DNA of 49,393 bases from an uncultured Anaerofilum sp. (GCA_944385945.1 CALWZD010000017.1:1-49393); one strand, 5' to 3'. Positions 15,507-23,554 are shown, numbered from the stretch's first letter. Notes: generated by a model from the letters alone, not told the origin. A program made the numbers and translations.

Positions 15507-16853
15507 TTATTTTATCCGTTCCAGATAGCCACGTCCGTTTTTGGCAAGCCCTGCCCATTCCAAAACGGCAGCCAGAACAAACACAGGGTCGTAGACCGAG
15601 TCGCCGACCTTGGCACCGAAATACTCTTTTGCCAGTATGCCGACAACCGTGGTTTCGTTGCATTTTGCGTCGCCAAAGCGGGTGCCTTTTCCTGTGCCTT
15701 TATCGGCTCTGCCTCCCTGACGGTCGAGCAAAGAGCAGATAATATCGAACACCTCATAGTCGCATTCAAAGGGCAATTTGTCGCAGGAAAAACTCTTTCC
15801 GTCCTCGTTTGCGGTGATGGTGTATGTCTTTTTGCTCACCGAAGACACTTCTGCACTGCCACCGCTTGCAAGCAGTTTTTGCTTGACCCATTCGGAGGGC
15901 TTGTCCTGAACGGTGGGGCAAGCCGATACCACCGAAGCCGAAACGTCCGACGCAGATATTGGTGCGGAAAGAGAAGTTTCTTTCTGGTAGGGCAAAAATT
16001 CTTCGAATGTACCACCGACAGGCTCGGTTTCAACCACAGGTTGGGAAACAACAGGTGTCACCGATGGTTGCTGCATGGTTTGCGGTTGGTTGGGCTGTGG
16101 TTCTTCTTCTGACTTTGGATTGGGGCTGAATGCGACCTCCTCCCGTTTCACGACCGGCGGGCAGAACGGCAGAATACGGTGTCCTGCCATCGGTTCGGGC
16201 TGTGCAACAGCAGGTTGCGGTGCAGATGGTTCCGGCTCGGGGGAAGGTTCGGGCTTGGTGGGTTCTTGTACGATGGTATCTTGCTCAAACTGTTCCATGG
16301 CAGTACCCGGCACTTCCTCCTGCACCGGTATCGTTTCGGGCGATGCCGTTTGTTCAACGGTTTTTCGTTCAGCCATGTTTTGCTGCATTTTTTCCATGAA
16401 CTTTTTCATCAGTTCTTCGCTGATAGGAGCATCCAACGGTAACAAGAAAGGTGCTTCTTCTTCCTGCTCGGTCGGTTCGTCCACCACGGGCAAAGCGGGG
16501 ACGGGATCGGGTTCGATAGGCTGTATTGGTTCTTCCGAAATGACGGGGGTCGGTTCCGGTTCGACGGGTTCGGCTGCCGGCATAGGAACGGCTTGCAGCT
16601 TCAGGTCGAACAGCAAACGGTCAAAACAGCTTTCGATCTCCTGTCCGGTCAGCCCTAAATGCTGCGCCATCAGCGCATGGTTTCCCTTGCAGCGAACAAG
16701 TGCAGACAAAAATTCGGTCTGGGCAGGGGAAAGCTGTGCAAACATACTGTGCGCAATATTTTGCTCAAACACCTGCTGCTGGGATTTTTCTTCCAGTGCA
16801 ATGGCGGTCAGACGATATTTACAAGTGGGGCAAAAGCCAACGATTTTTTTCAT
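15507..16853 (-). CDS. DUF2089-like zinc-ribbon/HTH domain fused to an acidic proline-rich linker and an unknown C-terminal domain
   Basis: A 448-aa protein starting at ATG 16853 behind GAGGTG. Residues 1-80 have one CxxC knuckle (FCPTC) and then AQLSPAQTEFLSALVRCKGNHALMAQHLGLTGQEI, resembling the DUF2089 helix-turn-helix. Only one of the usual two zinc knuckles is present. Residues about 90-330 are a long low-complexity linker rich in Pro, Glu and Gln. The last 110 residues form a compact domain (KTYTITANEDGKSFSC..., then CNETTVVGILAKEYFG and FVLAAVLEWAGLAKNGRGYLERI) that I do not recognise. It may be a cytoplasmic regulator. It ends a region without an operon partner. Confidence 0.7.
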   Translation of the reverse strand: MKKIVGFCPTCKYRLTAIALEEKSQQQVFEQNIAHSMFAQLSPAQTEFLSALVRCKGNHALMAQHLGLTGQEIESCFDRLLFDLKLQAVPMPAAEPVEPEPTPVISEEPIQPIEPDPVPALPVVDEPTEQEEEAPFLLPLDAPISEELMKKFMEKMQQNMAERKTVEQTASPETIPVQEEVPGTAMEQFEQDTIVQEPTKPEPSPEPEPSAPQPAVAQPEPMAGHRILPFCPPVVKREEVAFSPNPKSEEEPQPNQPQTMQQPSVTPVVSQPVVETEPVGGTFEEFLPYQKETSLSAPISASDVSASVVSACPTVQDKPSEWVKQKLLASGGSAEVSSVSKKTYTITANEDGKSFSCDKLPFECDYEVFDIICSLLDRQGGRADKGTGKGTRFGDAKCNETTVVGILAKEYFGAKVGDSVYDPVFVLAAVLEWAGLAKNGRGYLERIK

Positions 16854-16948
16854 TTTTTACACCTCGACACCTTTAGCGGTTTGCTGCGGGAGATTGCGGC
16901 ACCTTTCTATATAATAATGCAAAATCCCTCGCTTGAAAAGAGGAAACC

Positions 16949-17728
16949 TCACAGTCCCAGATCTCGCAGAATGGCTGCTTGTGTTTCCAAACTGATACGA
17001 GCGATCTTTTCGATGCGTTGCTCGTTCATGTGGGGAACCAAACTGGAAATAGAAAACGCTGCTTCGGCAATACCACCCGGCCCGGGCAATGCCACGGCAA
17101 CACAGCGAATCCCCAGTTCGTTCTCCTCGTCGTCGATCGCATACCCTTTGCTGCGTACGGCTTTCAGTTGGTCACAAAGCTGGTGGAAGTCGATGATGGT
17201 GTGTTCGGTGATCTGCTCGATCGGGCTTTTTTTCCAGATGCGCTCTACTTCGGTATAGGGCAGCGTGGCAAGGATCGCCTTTCCCACACCGGTGCAGAAT
17301 AAAGGAGCACGAAGCCCTACTTGGCTGGACATCCGCCGTGCGCCGCTTGCCTCGGATTTGTGCAAATAAACGATGTCCACGCCGTCCCGCAGCACAAGAT
17401 GCACAGCTTCGCCGGTGTGACGGCTGAGCCTGTCCAGATGCGGACGGGCAACTGCCAAAATGTCCATATCGTTCACAACACCGCTGCCCAGTTCGAACAT
17501 TTTCAGGGTAAGGCGATAACGGGCAGAAAAACTGTCCTGTACCACATAGCCCAACTCTACAAGACTGGTGAGCATTCGGTGAGCAGTGCTTTTGGCAAGC
17601 CCTGTTTCTGCGCTGAGCGTTTGCAGCGAAATACCACCGGTATGTTTTGCCAGAACTTCGATGACATGGAAAATACGCTGGATGCTTTGGGTCCCGTTGC
17701 GGGACGAGGACGGTTGATTGGTTGGCAT
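16949..17728 (-). CDS. IclR-family transcriptional regulator (KdgR-like)
   Basis: A 259-aa protein; ATG 17728 is chosen because AGGAGG lies seven bases upstream, while the longer TTG form has none. The N-terminal winged helix (GTQSIQRIFHVIEVLAKHTGGISLQTLSAETGLAKSTAHRML) is followed by the IclR effector domain with VHLVLRDGVDIVYLHK, RAPLFCTGVGKAILA and DDEENELGIRCVAVAL. It is divergent from the KDPG aldolase/KDG kinase operon. An IclR-consensus operator lies at that promoter, so it probably represses the operon and responds to a ketodeoxyuronate such as KDG. Confidence 0.92.
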   Translation of the reverse strand: MPTNQPSSSRNGTQSIQRIFHVIEVLAKHTGGISLQTLSAETGLAKSTAHRMLTSLVELGYVVQDSFSARYRLTLKMFELGSGVVNDMDILAVARPHLDRLSRHTGEAVHLVLRDGVDIVYLHKSEASGARRMSSQVGLRAPLFCTGVGKAILATLPYTEVERIWKKSPIEQITEHTIIDFHQLCDQLKAVRSKGYAIDDEENELGIRCVAVALPGPGGIAEAAFSISSLVPHMNEQRIEKIARISLETQAAILRDLGL

Positions 17729-17886
17729 AAATTTCCTCCTGCTAGGGGTCAAAAATCTTCTCTATTCCACATTGTAAAACGCTTTTGCCCCAAAAGCAAG
17801 CAAAATCGACTTTTTGTGCAAATGCTGTGGTCAATATCGACAAAATAAACGAGTGATTTTCTGGAAAATATTCGATGCCAAACGCA

Positions 17887-17914
17887 TTGACTTTCGATGG
17901 GGCAAGATTATAAT
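17887..17914 (+). promoter_or_regulatory. Promoter of the KDPG aldolase/KDG kinase operon
   Basis: TTGACT at 17887-17892, 16 bases, perfect TATAAT at 17909-17914. The start should fall near 17921, directly before the operator. Confidence 0.8.
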
Positions 17915-17932
17915 ATTATATTACAAGGATTT

Positions 17933-17957
17933 TGGAATCGAGTTCCACAATATGGAA
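17933..17957. promoter_or_regulatory. Candidate IclR operator with three alternating half-sites
   Basis: TGGAA-N5-TTCCA-N5-TGGAA. The first 15 bases match the TGGAA-N5-TTCCA spacing of the classical IclR box. The site is just downstream of the predicted transcript start, a repressing position, and the gene of an IclR regulator is divergent. Confidence 0.72.
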
Positions 17958-17995
17958 TGGTAAATCTGAAATTGCAAAAAGAAGGAGTAAAGATT

Positions 17996-18958
17996 ATGAG
18001 TTCGGTAATCGACAGAATTTATGGCATTGGTATTGTGCCCGTAATCGCATTCAACAGTGTTGACGAAGCAGTGCCCCTGTGCAAAGCTTTGGTTGCAGGC
18101 GGTCTGCCCGCTGCTGAGGTAACCTTCCGCACCGCTTGTGCAGAAGATTGCATCCGCAAGATCAAGGCAGAAGTTCCCGAGATGCTGCTGGGCGCAGGCA
18201 CCGTTTTAACCAAAGAGCAGGTCGATCGTGCAATCGACGCAGGCGTTGAGTTCATCGTAAGCCCCGGCTTCAACCCCGAGATCACCAAGTATGCTATCTC
18301 CAAAGGCGCATGCATGATGCCCGGTACTGCTACCCCCGGCGAGATGGAGCAGGCTATGAGCATGGGTCTGGATGTTGTTAAATTCTTCCCCGCAGAGCAA
18401 AACGGCGGCGTTGCAAAGCTGAAAGCTGTTGCAGGTCCTTACTCCAAGCTGCGCTGGATGCCCACCGGCGGCGTAAACGCAAATAACCTGATGGATTACC
18501 TCAGCTTCGACAAGATCATCGCTTGCGGCGGCACCTGGATGTGCAAGAGCGACGACATCAAAGCAGGCAACTGGGAAAAGATCGAAGGTCTGACCCGTGA
18601 GGCTGTAAACAATATGCTGGGCTTTACTCTGGGCCATGTTGGCATCAACTGCGAGAACGCAGACGAAGCTGCTAAGACCGCTAAGCTGATCGCTGCAACC
18701 TTCGGCATGGCTGCAAAAGAGGGCAACAGCTCTTGGTTCACCGGCAAGAACGAGTTCGAAGTAATGAAAGCTACCGGTCGTGGCACCCACGGTCACATTG
18801 CTGTTAAGACCAACACTCTGGATCGTGCAATCGCACACCTGAAGATGCAGGGCGTTGAGTTCGACGACAGCAGCTTGGTAGCCAAGAACGGCAAGAATAT
18901 TGCTATCTACCTGAAAGACGAGATCGCAGGCTTTGCGATCCATCTGGTACAGAAATAA
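17996..18958 (+). CDS. eda: KDPG/KHG aldolase fused to a C-terminal VOC (glyoxalase-like) domain
   Basis: A 320-aa protein; ATG 17996 has AAGGAG eight bases upstream. Residues 1-205 are a class I KDPG aldolase: E41 in AAEVTFRT and the Schiff-base lysine K129 in VVKFFPAEQ keep the 88-residue spacing of the E. coli enzyme (E45/K133). It splits 2-keto-3-deoxy-6-phosphogluconate into pyruvate and glyceraldehyde 3-phosphate. Residues 212-320 (LGHVGINCENADEAAKT..., GHIAVKT..., AGFAIHLVQK) form one VOC/glyoxalase-like module. Ordinary KDPG aldolases are about 205-215 aa. It starts the operon with KDG kinase. The role of the extra domain is unknown. Confidence 0.93.
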   Translation: MSSVIDRIYGIGIVPVIAFNSVDEAVPLCKALVAGGLPAAEVTFRTACAEDCIRKIKAEVPEMLLGAGTVLTKEQVDRAIDAGVEFIVSPGFNPEITKYAISKGACMMPGTATPGEMEQAMSMGLDVVKFFPAEQNGGVAKLKAVAGPYSKLRWMPTGGVNANNLMDYLSFDKIIACGGTWMCKSDDIKAGNWEKIEGLTREAVNNMLGFTLGHVGINCENADEAAKTAKLIAATFGMAAKEGNSSWFTGKNEFEVMKATGRGTHGHIAVKTNTLDRAIAHLKMQGVEFDDSSLVAKNGKNIAIYLKDEIAGFAIHLVQK

Positions 18959-19018
18959 GAAAGTCCCAGCCCTTTGGGGCGTCTGATAAATATTTTTTAC
19001 TTATAAGGAGATTAAACC

Positions 19019-20044
19019 ATGAAAGTTGTTACTTTTGGCGAACTGATGATCCGTCTGCAGCCCTACAACTACGAGCGTTTTGTTCAGGCTGACCACTTGG
19101 AGTTCACCTTCGGCGGTGGCGAGGCAAACGTTGCTGTTTCTCTGGCAAACTACGGCGTTGACGCTGCTTTCGTAAGTAAGCTGCCTGCACACGCAATCGG
19201 TCAGGCTGCTGTAAACAGTCTGCGTCGTTACGGCGTAGACACCAGCAAGATCACCCGTGGCGGTGACCGTGTAGGTATCTACTTCAACGAGAAGGGTGCT
19301 TCTCAGCGTCCCTCCGTTTGCATCTACGACCGTGCTCACTCCGCTATCTCCGAGGCTACTTCCGCAGACTTCAACTGGGATGCTATTTTCGAGGGCGTAG
19401 ATTGGTTCCACTTCACCGGTATCACTCCGGCTCTGGGCAAAAACGTTGTAGAGATCTGCAAAGAGGCTTGTAAGGCTGCTAAGGCTCACGGCGTAAAGAT
19501 CAGCTGCGACCTGAACTACCGTGGCAAGCTGTGGACTCGTGACGAGGCTTGCGAGGCTATGACCGAGTTGTGCCAGTATGTTGACGTTTGCATCTCCAAC
19601 GAGGAGGACGCAAAGGACGTATTCGGCATCGAGGCTGAGAACACCGACATCACCGGCGGTGAGCTGAACCACGAGGGCTACAAGAGCGTTGCAAAGCAGT
19701 TGGCTGACAAGTTCAACTTCGAGATGGTTGCTATCACTTTGCGTGAGAGCAAATCTGCTTTCGACAACGATTGGAGCGCTATGCTGTACAACGTTGCTAA
19801 GGACGAGTACTGCTTCTCCAAGAAATATCACCTGCACATCATCGACCGTATCGGCGGTGGCGACAGCTTCGGCGGTGGCTTGATCTACTCCTTGCTGAAC
19901 GGCAAAGACACTCAGGCAGCTGTTGAGTTTGCAGTTGCAGCTTCTGCACTGAAGCACTCCATCGAGGGCGACTACAACTTTGCAACCGTTCCCGAGGTAG
20001 AGAAACTGGCTGGTGGCGACGGCTCCGGTCGTGTACAACGCTAA
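19019..20044 (+). CDS. kdgK: 2-keto-3-deoxygluconate kinase (PfkB family)
   Basis: A 341-aa sugar kinase; ATG 19019 is preceded by AAGGAG. The N-terminus (MKVVTFGELMIRLQP), the GGGEANVAVSLANYG sugar-binding segment and the DRIGGGDSFGGGLIYSLL active-site signature (catalytic Asp of GDSF) mark a PfkB kinase of the KDG type. It phosphorylates 2-keto-3-deoxygluconate to KDPG, the substrate of the aldolase encoded 60 bases upstream. Codon use is strongly biased, as in highly expressed genes. Confidence 0.92.
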   Translation: MKVVTFGELMIRLQPYNYERFVQADHLEFTFGGGEANVAVSLANYGVDAAFVSKLPAHAIGQAAVNSLRRYGVDTSKITRGGDRVGIYFNEKGASQRPSVCIYDRAHSAISEATSADFNWDAIFEGVDWFHFTGITPALGKNVVEICKEACKAAKAHGVKISCDLNYRGKLWTRDEACEAMTELCQYVDVCISNEEDAKDVFGIEAENTDITGGELNHEGYKSVAKQLADKFNFEMVAITLRESKSAFDNDWSAMLYNVAKDEYCFSKKYHLHIIDRIGGGDSFGGGLIYSLLNGKDTQAAVEFAVAASALKHSIEGDYNFATVPEVEKLAGGDGSGRVQR

Positions 20045-20092
20045 TCAAGGCGTATTCTTCTAATCATTTAGATAGATTTACCTTCCAAGCGG

Positions 20093-20123
20093 AAAGGGAC
20101 AGCAGAAATGCTGTCCCTTTTTG
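20093..20123 (+). terminator. Terminator of the aldolase/kinase operon
   Basis: AAAGGGACAGCA, GAAA tetraloop, TGCTGTCCCTTT, then TTGC. A perfect 12-bp stem. Confidence 0.9.
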
Positions 20124-20152
20124 CAGTTTTGCCCCTAAATTTTAAATTCATC

Positions 20153-20181
20153 TTGCAATCATGTATACAAAATGATATTCT
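20153..20181 (+). promoter_or_regulatory. Promoter of the gntR gene
   Basis: TTGCAA at 20153-20158, 17 bases, TATTCT at 20176-20181. A 31-bp dyad overlaps its spacer and start region. Confidence 0.6.
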
Positions 20182-20190
20182 GAATACAAG
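20160..20190. promoter_or_regulatory. Candidate GntR operator 1 (31-bp dyad)
   Basis: Half-sites CATGTATAC (20160-20168) and GAATACAAG (20182-20190) face each other with 13 bases between. The same geometry and near-identical half-sites recur at 20961-20991 before kduI. Overlap with the gntR promoter suggests autoregulation. Confidence 0.65.
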
Positions 20191-20213
20191 TGAAAGGGAA
20201 AGGGGTGCTGCAT

Positions 20214-20915
20214 ATGAGCAGTGTACCAAGCAATTCCAGCGAAGGCATTTATCAGATCCTCAAACAGGAAATCCTCGACCTGCGGATAAAACCGGGGCAG
20301 CCGCTAAGCGAAAATGAGCTTTGCACCCGTTTTGGTGTTTCCCGTACCCCCATCCGCAGCGTTTTGCAACGGCTGAAAGAAACGGGACTGGTAGATGTGG
20401 TACCCTACAAAGGCACGACCGTAACGCTGCTTAGCATGGACGAGATCGAACAGCGCATTTATATGCGTGTTGCCATCGAAAGCATGGTGTTGCGTGATTT
20501 TATCGACGTATGCACCCCTATTTTATTGGAAAAACTGCGCTATATCATCCGCAAACAGTTGGTTTTGCTGCAACAGCCCGACGTGGAGAGTAGCGAATTT
20601 TATCGTTTGGACAGCCAACTGCACGAGGTCTGGTTTTCCACCACAAAAAAAGAATTGCTTTGGCAGCTGATTCAAAAAACACAGGTAAACTATACCCGTT
20701 TTCGTATGCTGGACATCGTAGCCGTACAAAACTATCACGAGATCGTGGCAGAACATGAGCGGTTGTTTGCAATCATTGAAAAAAAGGACAAGGCAGCGGT
20801 GGAAAGCTGGGTAAAAAGCCATATGTACGGCGGAATTTACCGTCTGGGCGATCGTATTCATACCGAGTTTCGAGAGTATTTTCAGCCGGCTACTTCACAG
20901 CAGCCTTTAAAATGA
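20214..20915 (+). CDS. GntR-family transcriptional regulator (FadR/FCD subfamily)
   Basis: A 233-aa protein; ATG 20214 lies eight bases after AAAGGGG. The N-terminal winged helix (EGIYQILKQEILDLRIKPGQPLSENELCTRFGVSRTPIRSVLQRLKETGLVDVVP) is typical of GntR proteins. The C-terminal all-helical FCD domain (about 80-225) normally binds a metal and an organic acid. Members of this subfamily (UxuR, ExuR, KdgR-like) often control hexuronate genes. It precedes kduI/kduD, and a shared dyad lies at both promoters, so these are its likely targets. Confidence 0.9.
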   Translation: MSSVPSNSSEGIYQILKQEILDLRIKPGQPLSENELCTRFGVSRTPIRSVLQRLKETGLVDVVPYKGTTVTLLSMDEIEQRIYMRVAIESMVLRDFIDVCTPILLEKLRYIIRKQLVLLQQPDVESSEFYRLDSQLHEVWFSTTKKELLWQLIQKTQVNYTRFRMLDIVAVQNYHEIVAEHERLFAIIEKKDKAAVESWVKSHMYGGIYRLGDRIHTEFREYFQPATSQQPLK

Positions 20916-20960
20916 GCCAATCATTGACGGCTTGTACAATTTTTGTTGAAAAAGATTGTG

Positions 20961-20991
20961 CTTGTATCCAGATTGAAAATTAGAATACAAG
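20961..20991. promoter_or_regulatory. Candidate GntR operator 2 (31-bp dyad) at the kduI promoter
   Basis: CTTGTATCC (20961-20969) and GAATACAAG (20983-20991) with 13 bases between, the same length as the site before gntR. It overlaps the -35 box and spacer of the kduI promoter, a repressing position. Confidence 0.68.
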
Positions 20992-21001
20992 GTGGTATAG
21001 T
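20973..21001 (+). promoter_or_regulatory. Promoter of the kduI-kduD operon
   Basis: TTGAAA at 20973-20978, 17 bases, TATAGT at 20996-21001, giving a leader of about 200 bases before ATG 21210. Confidence 0.75.
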
Positions 21002-21089
21002 GGTATACGAGGAATCAAATTGCAGAGTTCGCTTTCTCCGCACTGCATAGCCCTTTCTTCTCCTAGGCTGTGCAGATTTGGGCGGCAGT

Positions 21090-21120
21090 CGGTTTGCGGT
21101 TAGCAAGGGACCGCAAACCG
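21090..21120 (+). other. Hairpin in the long kduI leader
   Basis: CGGTTTGCGGT and ACCGCAAACCG form a perfect 11-bp stem with loop TAGCAAGGG. No T-run follows, so it is an mRNA structure of unknown role in a 200-base leader. Confidence 0.55.
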
Positions 21121-21209
21121 CACTGTTGCTGAATTCTGCTCCTTATATATCGAACGCATCAACCGCCGAAACCCGTTCGGCTGGAATATTTTTTAGGAGG
21201 AACAAACCC

Positions 21210-22052
21210 ATGGATATTCGTTATTCTTGCAATCAGCGTGACTTCAAACGCTACACCACAGAAGAAACCCGTAATGAATTTTTGATCACCGGTCTGTATC
21301 AGGCAGACGAGGTCGTAGCTGTATACAGCCATGTCGACCGTATGGTTACTTTTGGCTGTATGCCGGTCAAGGAAACCGTTTCGCTGGATAAGGGCATCGA
21401 CGTTTGGCATAACTTCGGCACCCATTACATCCTCGAACGCCGTGAGATCGGTATTTTCAACATCGGCGGCAGCGGTAAGATCACCGTGGACGGCACCGTT
21501 TACGAACTGAACTACAAAGATTGCCTGTACATCACTATGGGCGCAAAAGAGGTTCTGTTCAGCAGCGACAGCGCAGATGCACCTGCAAAATTCTACATGG
21601 TTTCGGCACCTGCACATTGCAGCTACGAAACCCGTTTGATCAAAATCGAAGATGCTGCCAAAAAGCCTCTGGGTGCAATGGAAACTGCAAATAAGCGTAC
21701 CATCAATCAGTTCATCCACCCCAGCGTTCTCAAAACCTGCCAGCTGTCCATGGGTATGACCTGCTTGGAGCCGGGCAGCGTTTGGAACACCATGCCTGCT
21801 CATACCCACGAGCGCCGTATGGAAATCTACACCTACTTTGAAATTCCCGAAGGAAACGTTGTTTTCCACATGATGGGCGAAGGCAACGAAACCCGCCACA
21901 TCGTAATGCAGAACGAAGAAGCTGTTATCAGCCCCTCTTGGAGCATCCACTCGGGCGCAGGTACCAGCAACTACACCTTCATTTGGGCAATGGGTGGCGA
22001 AAACCAAGAGTTCGACGATATGGACACCATCCCCACCACCGAACTTCGCTAA
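21210..22052 (+). CDS. kduI: 5-dehydro-4-deoxy-D-glucuronate isomerase KduI
   Basis: A 280-aa cupin-type isomerase; ATG 21210 is behind AGGAGG. It interconverts 5-keto-4-deoxyuronate and 2,5-diketo-3-deoxygluconate. The zinc ligands H198, H200 and E205 (MPAHTHERRMEIYTYFE) and H247 (WSIHSGAGT) match E. coli KduI (196, 198, 203, 245) with a two-residue offset. The long upstream frame from 21078 is leader sequence. KduI acts on the open-chain product of unsaturated uronates made by pectin or glycosaminoglycan lyases, which links it to the PL8 lyase at 3.7 kb. Confidence 0.95.
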   Translation: MDIRYSCNQRDFKRYTTEETRNEFLITGLYQADEVVAVYSHVDRMVTFGCMPVKETVSLDKGIDVWHNFGTHYILERREIGIFNIGGSGKITVDGTVYELNYKDCLYITMGAKEVLFSSDSADAPAKFYMVSAPAHCSYETRLIKIEDAAKKPLGAMETANKRTINQFIHPSVLKTCQLSMGMTCLEPGSVWNTMPAHTHERRMEIYTYFEIPEGNVVFHMMGEGNETRHIVMQNEEAVISPSWSIHSGAGTSNYTFIWAMGGENQEFDDMDTIPTTELR

Positions 22053-22060
22053 GTTTACCG

Positions 22061-22081
22061 AAAACAGCACCCCGCTGTTTT
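22061..22081 (+). other. Intercistronic hairpin between kduI and kduD
   Basis: AAAACAGC, loop ACCCC, GCTGTTTT. An 8-bp perfect stem just after the kduI stop, possibly an mRNA-processing or weak termination signal. Confidence 0.55.
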
Positions 22082-22110
22082 GAATACAATCAATCAAGGA
22101 GGACATAACA

Positions 22111-22911
22111 ATGGATTTGAAAGCATTTGACCTGACTGGTAAAGTTGCTCTGGTGACCGGCGCATCCTACGGCATCGGTTTCGCTATCGCAAAAGGACTG
22201 GCATCCTGCGGTGCTACTATCTGCTTCAACGACATCAACGAAGAATTCCTGAACAAGGGTCTGGCAAACTATAAAGAGGCTGGTATCGACGCACACGGCT
22301 ATGTATGCGACGTTACCGATGAGGCGGCTGTACAGAATCTGGTCAAGACCATCGAAGAAGAAGTTGGCGTGATCGACATTCTGGTAAACAATGCAGGTAT
22401 CATCAAGCGCATCCCCATGATCGAGATGGCAGCTGAAGATTTCCGCAAGGTTATCGACGTTGACCTGAACGCTCCGTTCATCTGTGCAAAGGCTGTTATC
22501 CCCTCGATGATCAAAAAGGGCGGCGGAAAGATCATCAACATCTGCTCCATGATGAGCGAGTTTGGCCGTGAAACCGTTTCTGCTTATGCAGCTGCAAAGG
22601 GCGGCTTGAAAATGCTGACCAAGAACATCGCTTCTGAGTATGGTCAGTACAACATCCAGTGCAACGGCATTGGACCCGGCTACATCGCTACTCCCCAAAC
22701 TGCCCCCCTGCGTGAGGTTCAGCCGGACGGCAGCCGTCATCCCTTCGATCAGTTCATTCTGGCAAAAACCCCCGCAAACCGCTGGGGCGAGCCCGAGGAT
22801 CTGGCAGGCCCCGCTGTGTTCCTGTCTTCCTCCGCTTCCGACTTCGTAAACGGTCTGATCTTGTATGTAGACGGCGGTATCGCTGCTTACATCGGCAAAC
22901 AGCCCTCCTGA
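22111..22911 (+). CDS. kduD: 2-dehydro-3-deoxy-D-gluconate 5-dehydrogenase / gluconate 5-dehydrogenase-like SDR (KduD)
   Basis: A 266-aa short-chain dehydrogenase with AAGGAGG before ATG 22111. The cofactor loop TGASYGIG (17-24), NNAG, catalytic S146, Y159 and K163 are all present. The protein closely resembles streptococcal enzymes first named gluconate 5-dehydrogenase, which reduce 2,5-diketo-3-deoxygluconate to KDG in glycosaminoglycan catabolism. Position directly after kduI favours the KduD role; the product then feeds KdgK. The same hairpin-bounded transcript ends at 22969. Confidence 0.92.
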   Translation: MDLKAFDLTGKVALVTGASYGIGFAIAKGLASCGATICFNDINEEFLNKGLANYKEAGIDAHGYVCDVTDEAAVQNLVKTIEEEVGVIDILVNNAGIIKRIPMIEMAAEDFRKVIDVDLNAPFICAKAVIPSMIKKGGGKIINICSMMSEFGRETVSAYAAAKGGLKMLTKNIASEYGQYNIQCNGIGPGYIATPQTAPLREVQPDGSRHPFDQFILAKTPANRWGEPEDLAGPAVFLSSSASDFVNGLILYVDGGIAAYIGKQPS

Positions 22912-22934
22912 TCTCGGGAACCATTTGTAAAGCC

Positions 22935-22969
22935 AACTGCCCCCTGTGCCAACGGCACAGGGGGCAGTT
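22935..22969. terminator. Terminator of the kduI-kduD operon, shared with tetR
   Basis: AACTGCCCCCTGTGCC, loop AAC, GGCACAGGGGGCAGTT, then TTGTTTT. A perfect 16-bp stem between converging genes. Confidence 0.92.
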
Positions 22970-22978
22970 TTGTTTTAT

Positions 22979-23554
22979 TCAGCTTTCCGGATAACTACCA
23001 TACAGCAGGTTTCGAATCATCTGAAAGGTGATGGCGGTCATGTGTTGGGGCGATTCTACGCATCCACCCAAAAGCCAATCTTTGATCAATCCAAAGCAGC
23101 CAACGGCACAGAAAGAAAAGGTATATTTCATATCCTCCTTACGTGCAGGAAATGCCGCTTGCAATGCTCTCATGCTGTAACCGGAGATCATTTCCTCAAT
23201 GCGCCGCAAGAATGCAACGCTCCCGTTTGGCCCCACCAATGCAACGCAAATTTCACGATGCTCGAATAAAATGTTGAAAACATCCTCAAAAAACGGCAGC
23301 CCGCTTTCGCTGAACGGCAAACCTAAATGCTGTTGAACCGCAAGTTCCAACTCGTCGAACAACTCGCTTTCGATGCTTTCCAACAGGTCGTAAATGTCGG
23401 CGTAATGTAAGTAAAAGGTAGACCGATTGATGTCCGAACGTTCTACCAGTTCGGTCACGGTGATCTCGTTGATGGGTTTTGTCTGTAACAGCTCGGCAAG
23501 CCCGTGCCGCAAAAGGGACTTGGTTCGGCGAATACGACGTTCGATAGCAGCCAC
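22979..23554 (-). CDS. TetR/AcrR-family regulator
   Basis: About 191 aa. The first possible start is GTG 23554; a GAGGTG overlaps it, so the exact start is uncertain, but the frame contains no nearby ATG. The helix-turn-helix reads RTKSLLRHGLAELLQTKPINEITVTELVERSDINRSTFYLHYADIYDLLE, and the C-terminal half resembles TetR_C_8/DhaS-like effector domains. It is divergent from a YhgE/Pip membrane protein gene with an overlapping promoter, a pairing often seen in Firmicutes, so it probably represses that gene and itself. Confidence 0.88.
   Translation of the reverse strand: MAAIERRIRRTKSLLRHGLAELLQTKPINEITVTELVERSDINRSTFYLHYADIYDLLESIESELFDELELAVQQHLGLPFSESGLPFFEDVFNILFEHREICVALVGPNGSVAFLRRIEEMISGYSMRALQAAFPARKEDMKYTFSFCAVGCFGLIKDWLLGGCVESPQHMTAITFQMIRNLLYGSYPES

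Noticed and set aside
17729-17886. A second IclR box near the iclR gene's own promoter
   Set aside because: Single TGGAA/TTCCA half-sites occur at about 17765 and 17860, but no pair has the five-base spacing, so autoregulation by the same box is not supported.
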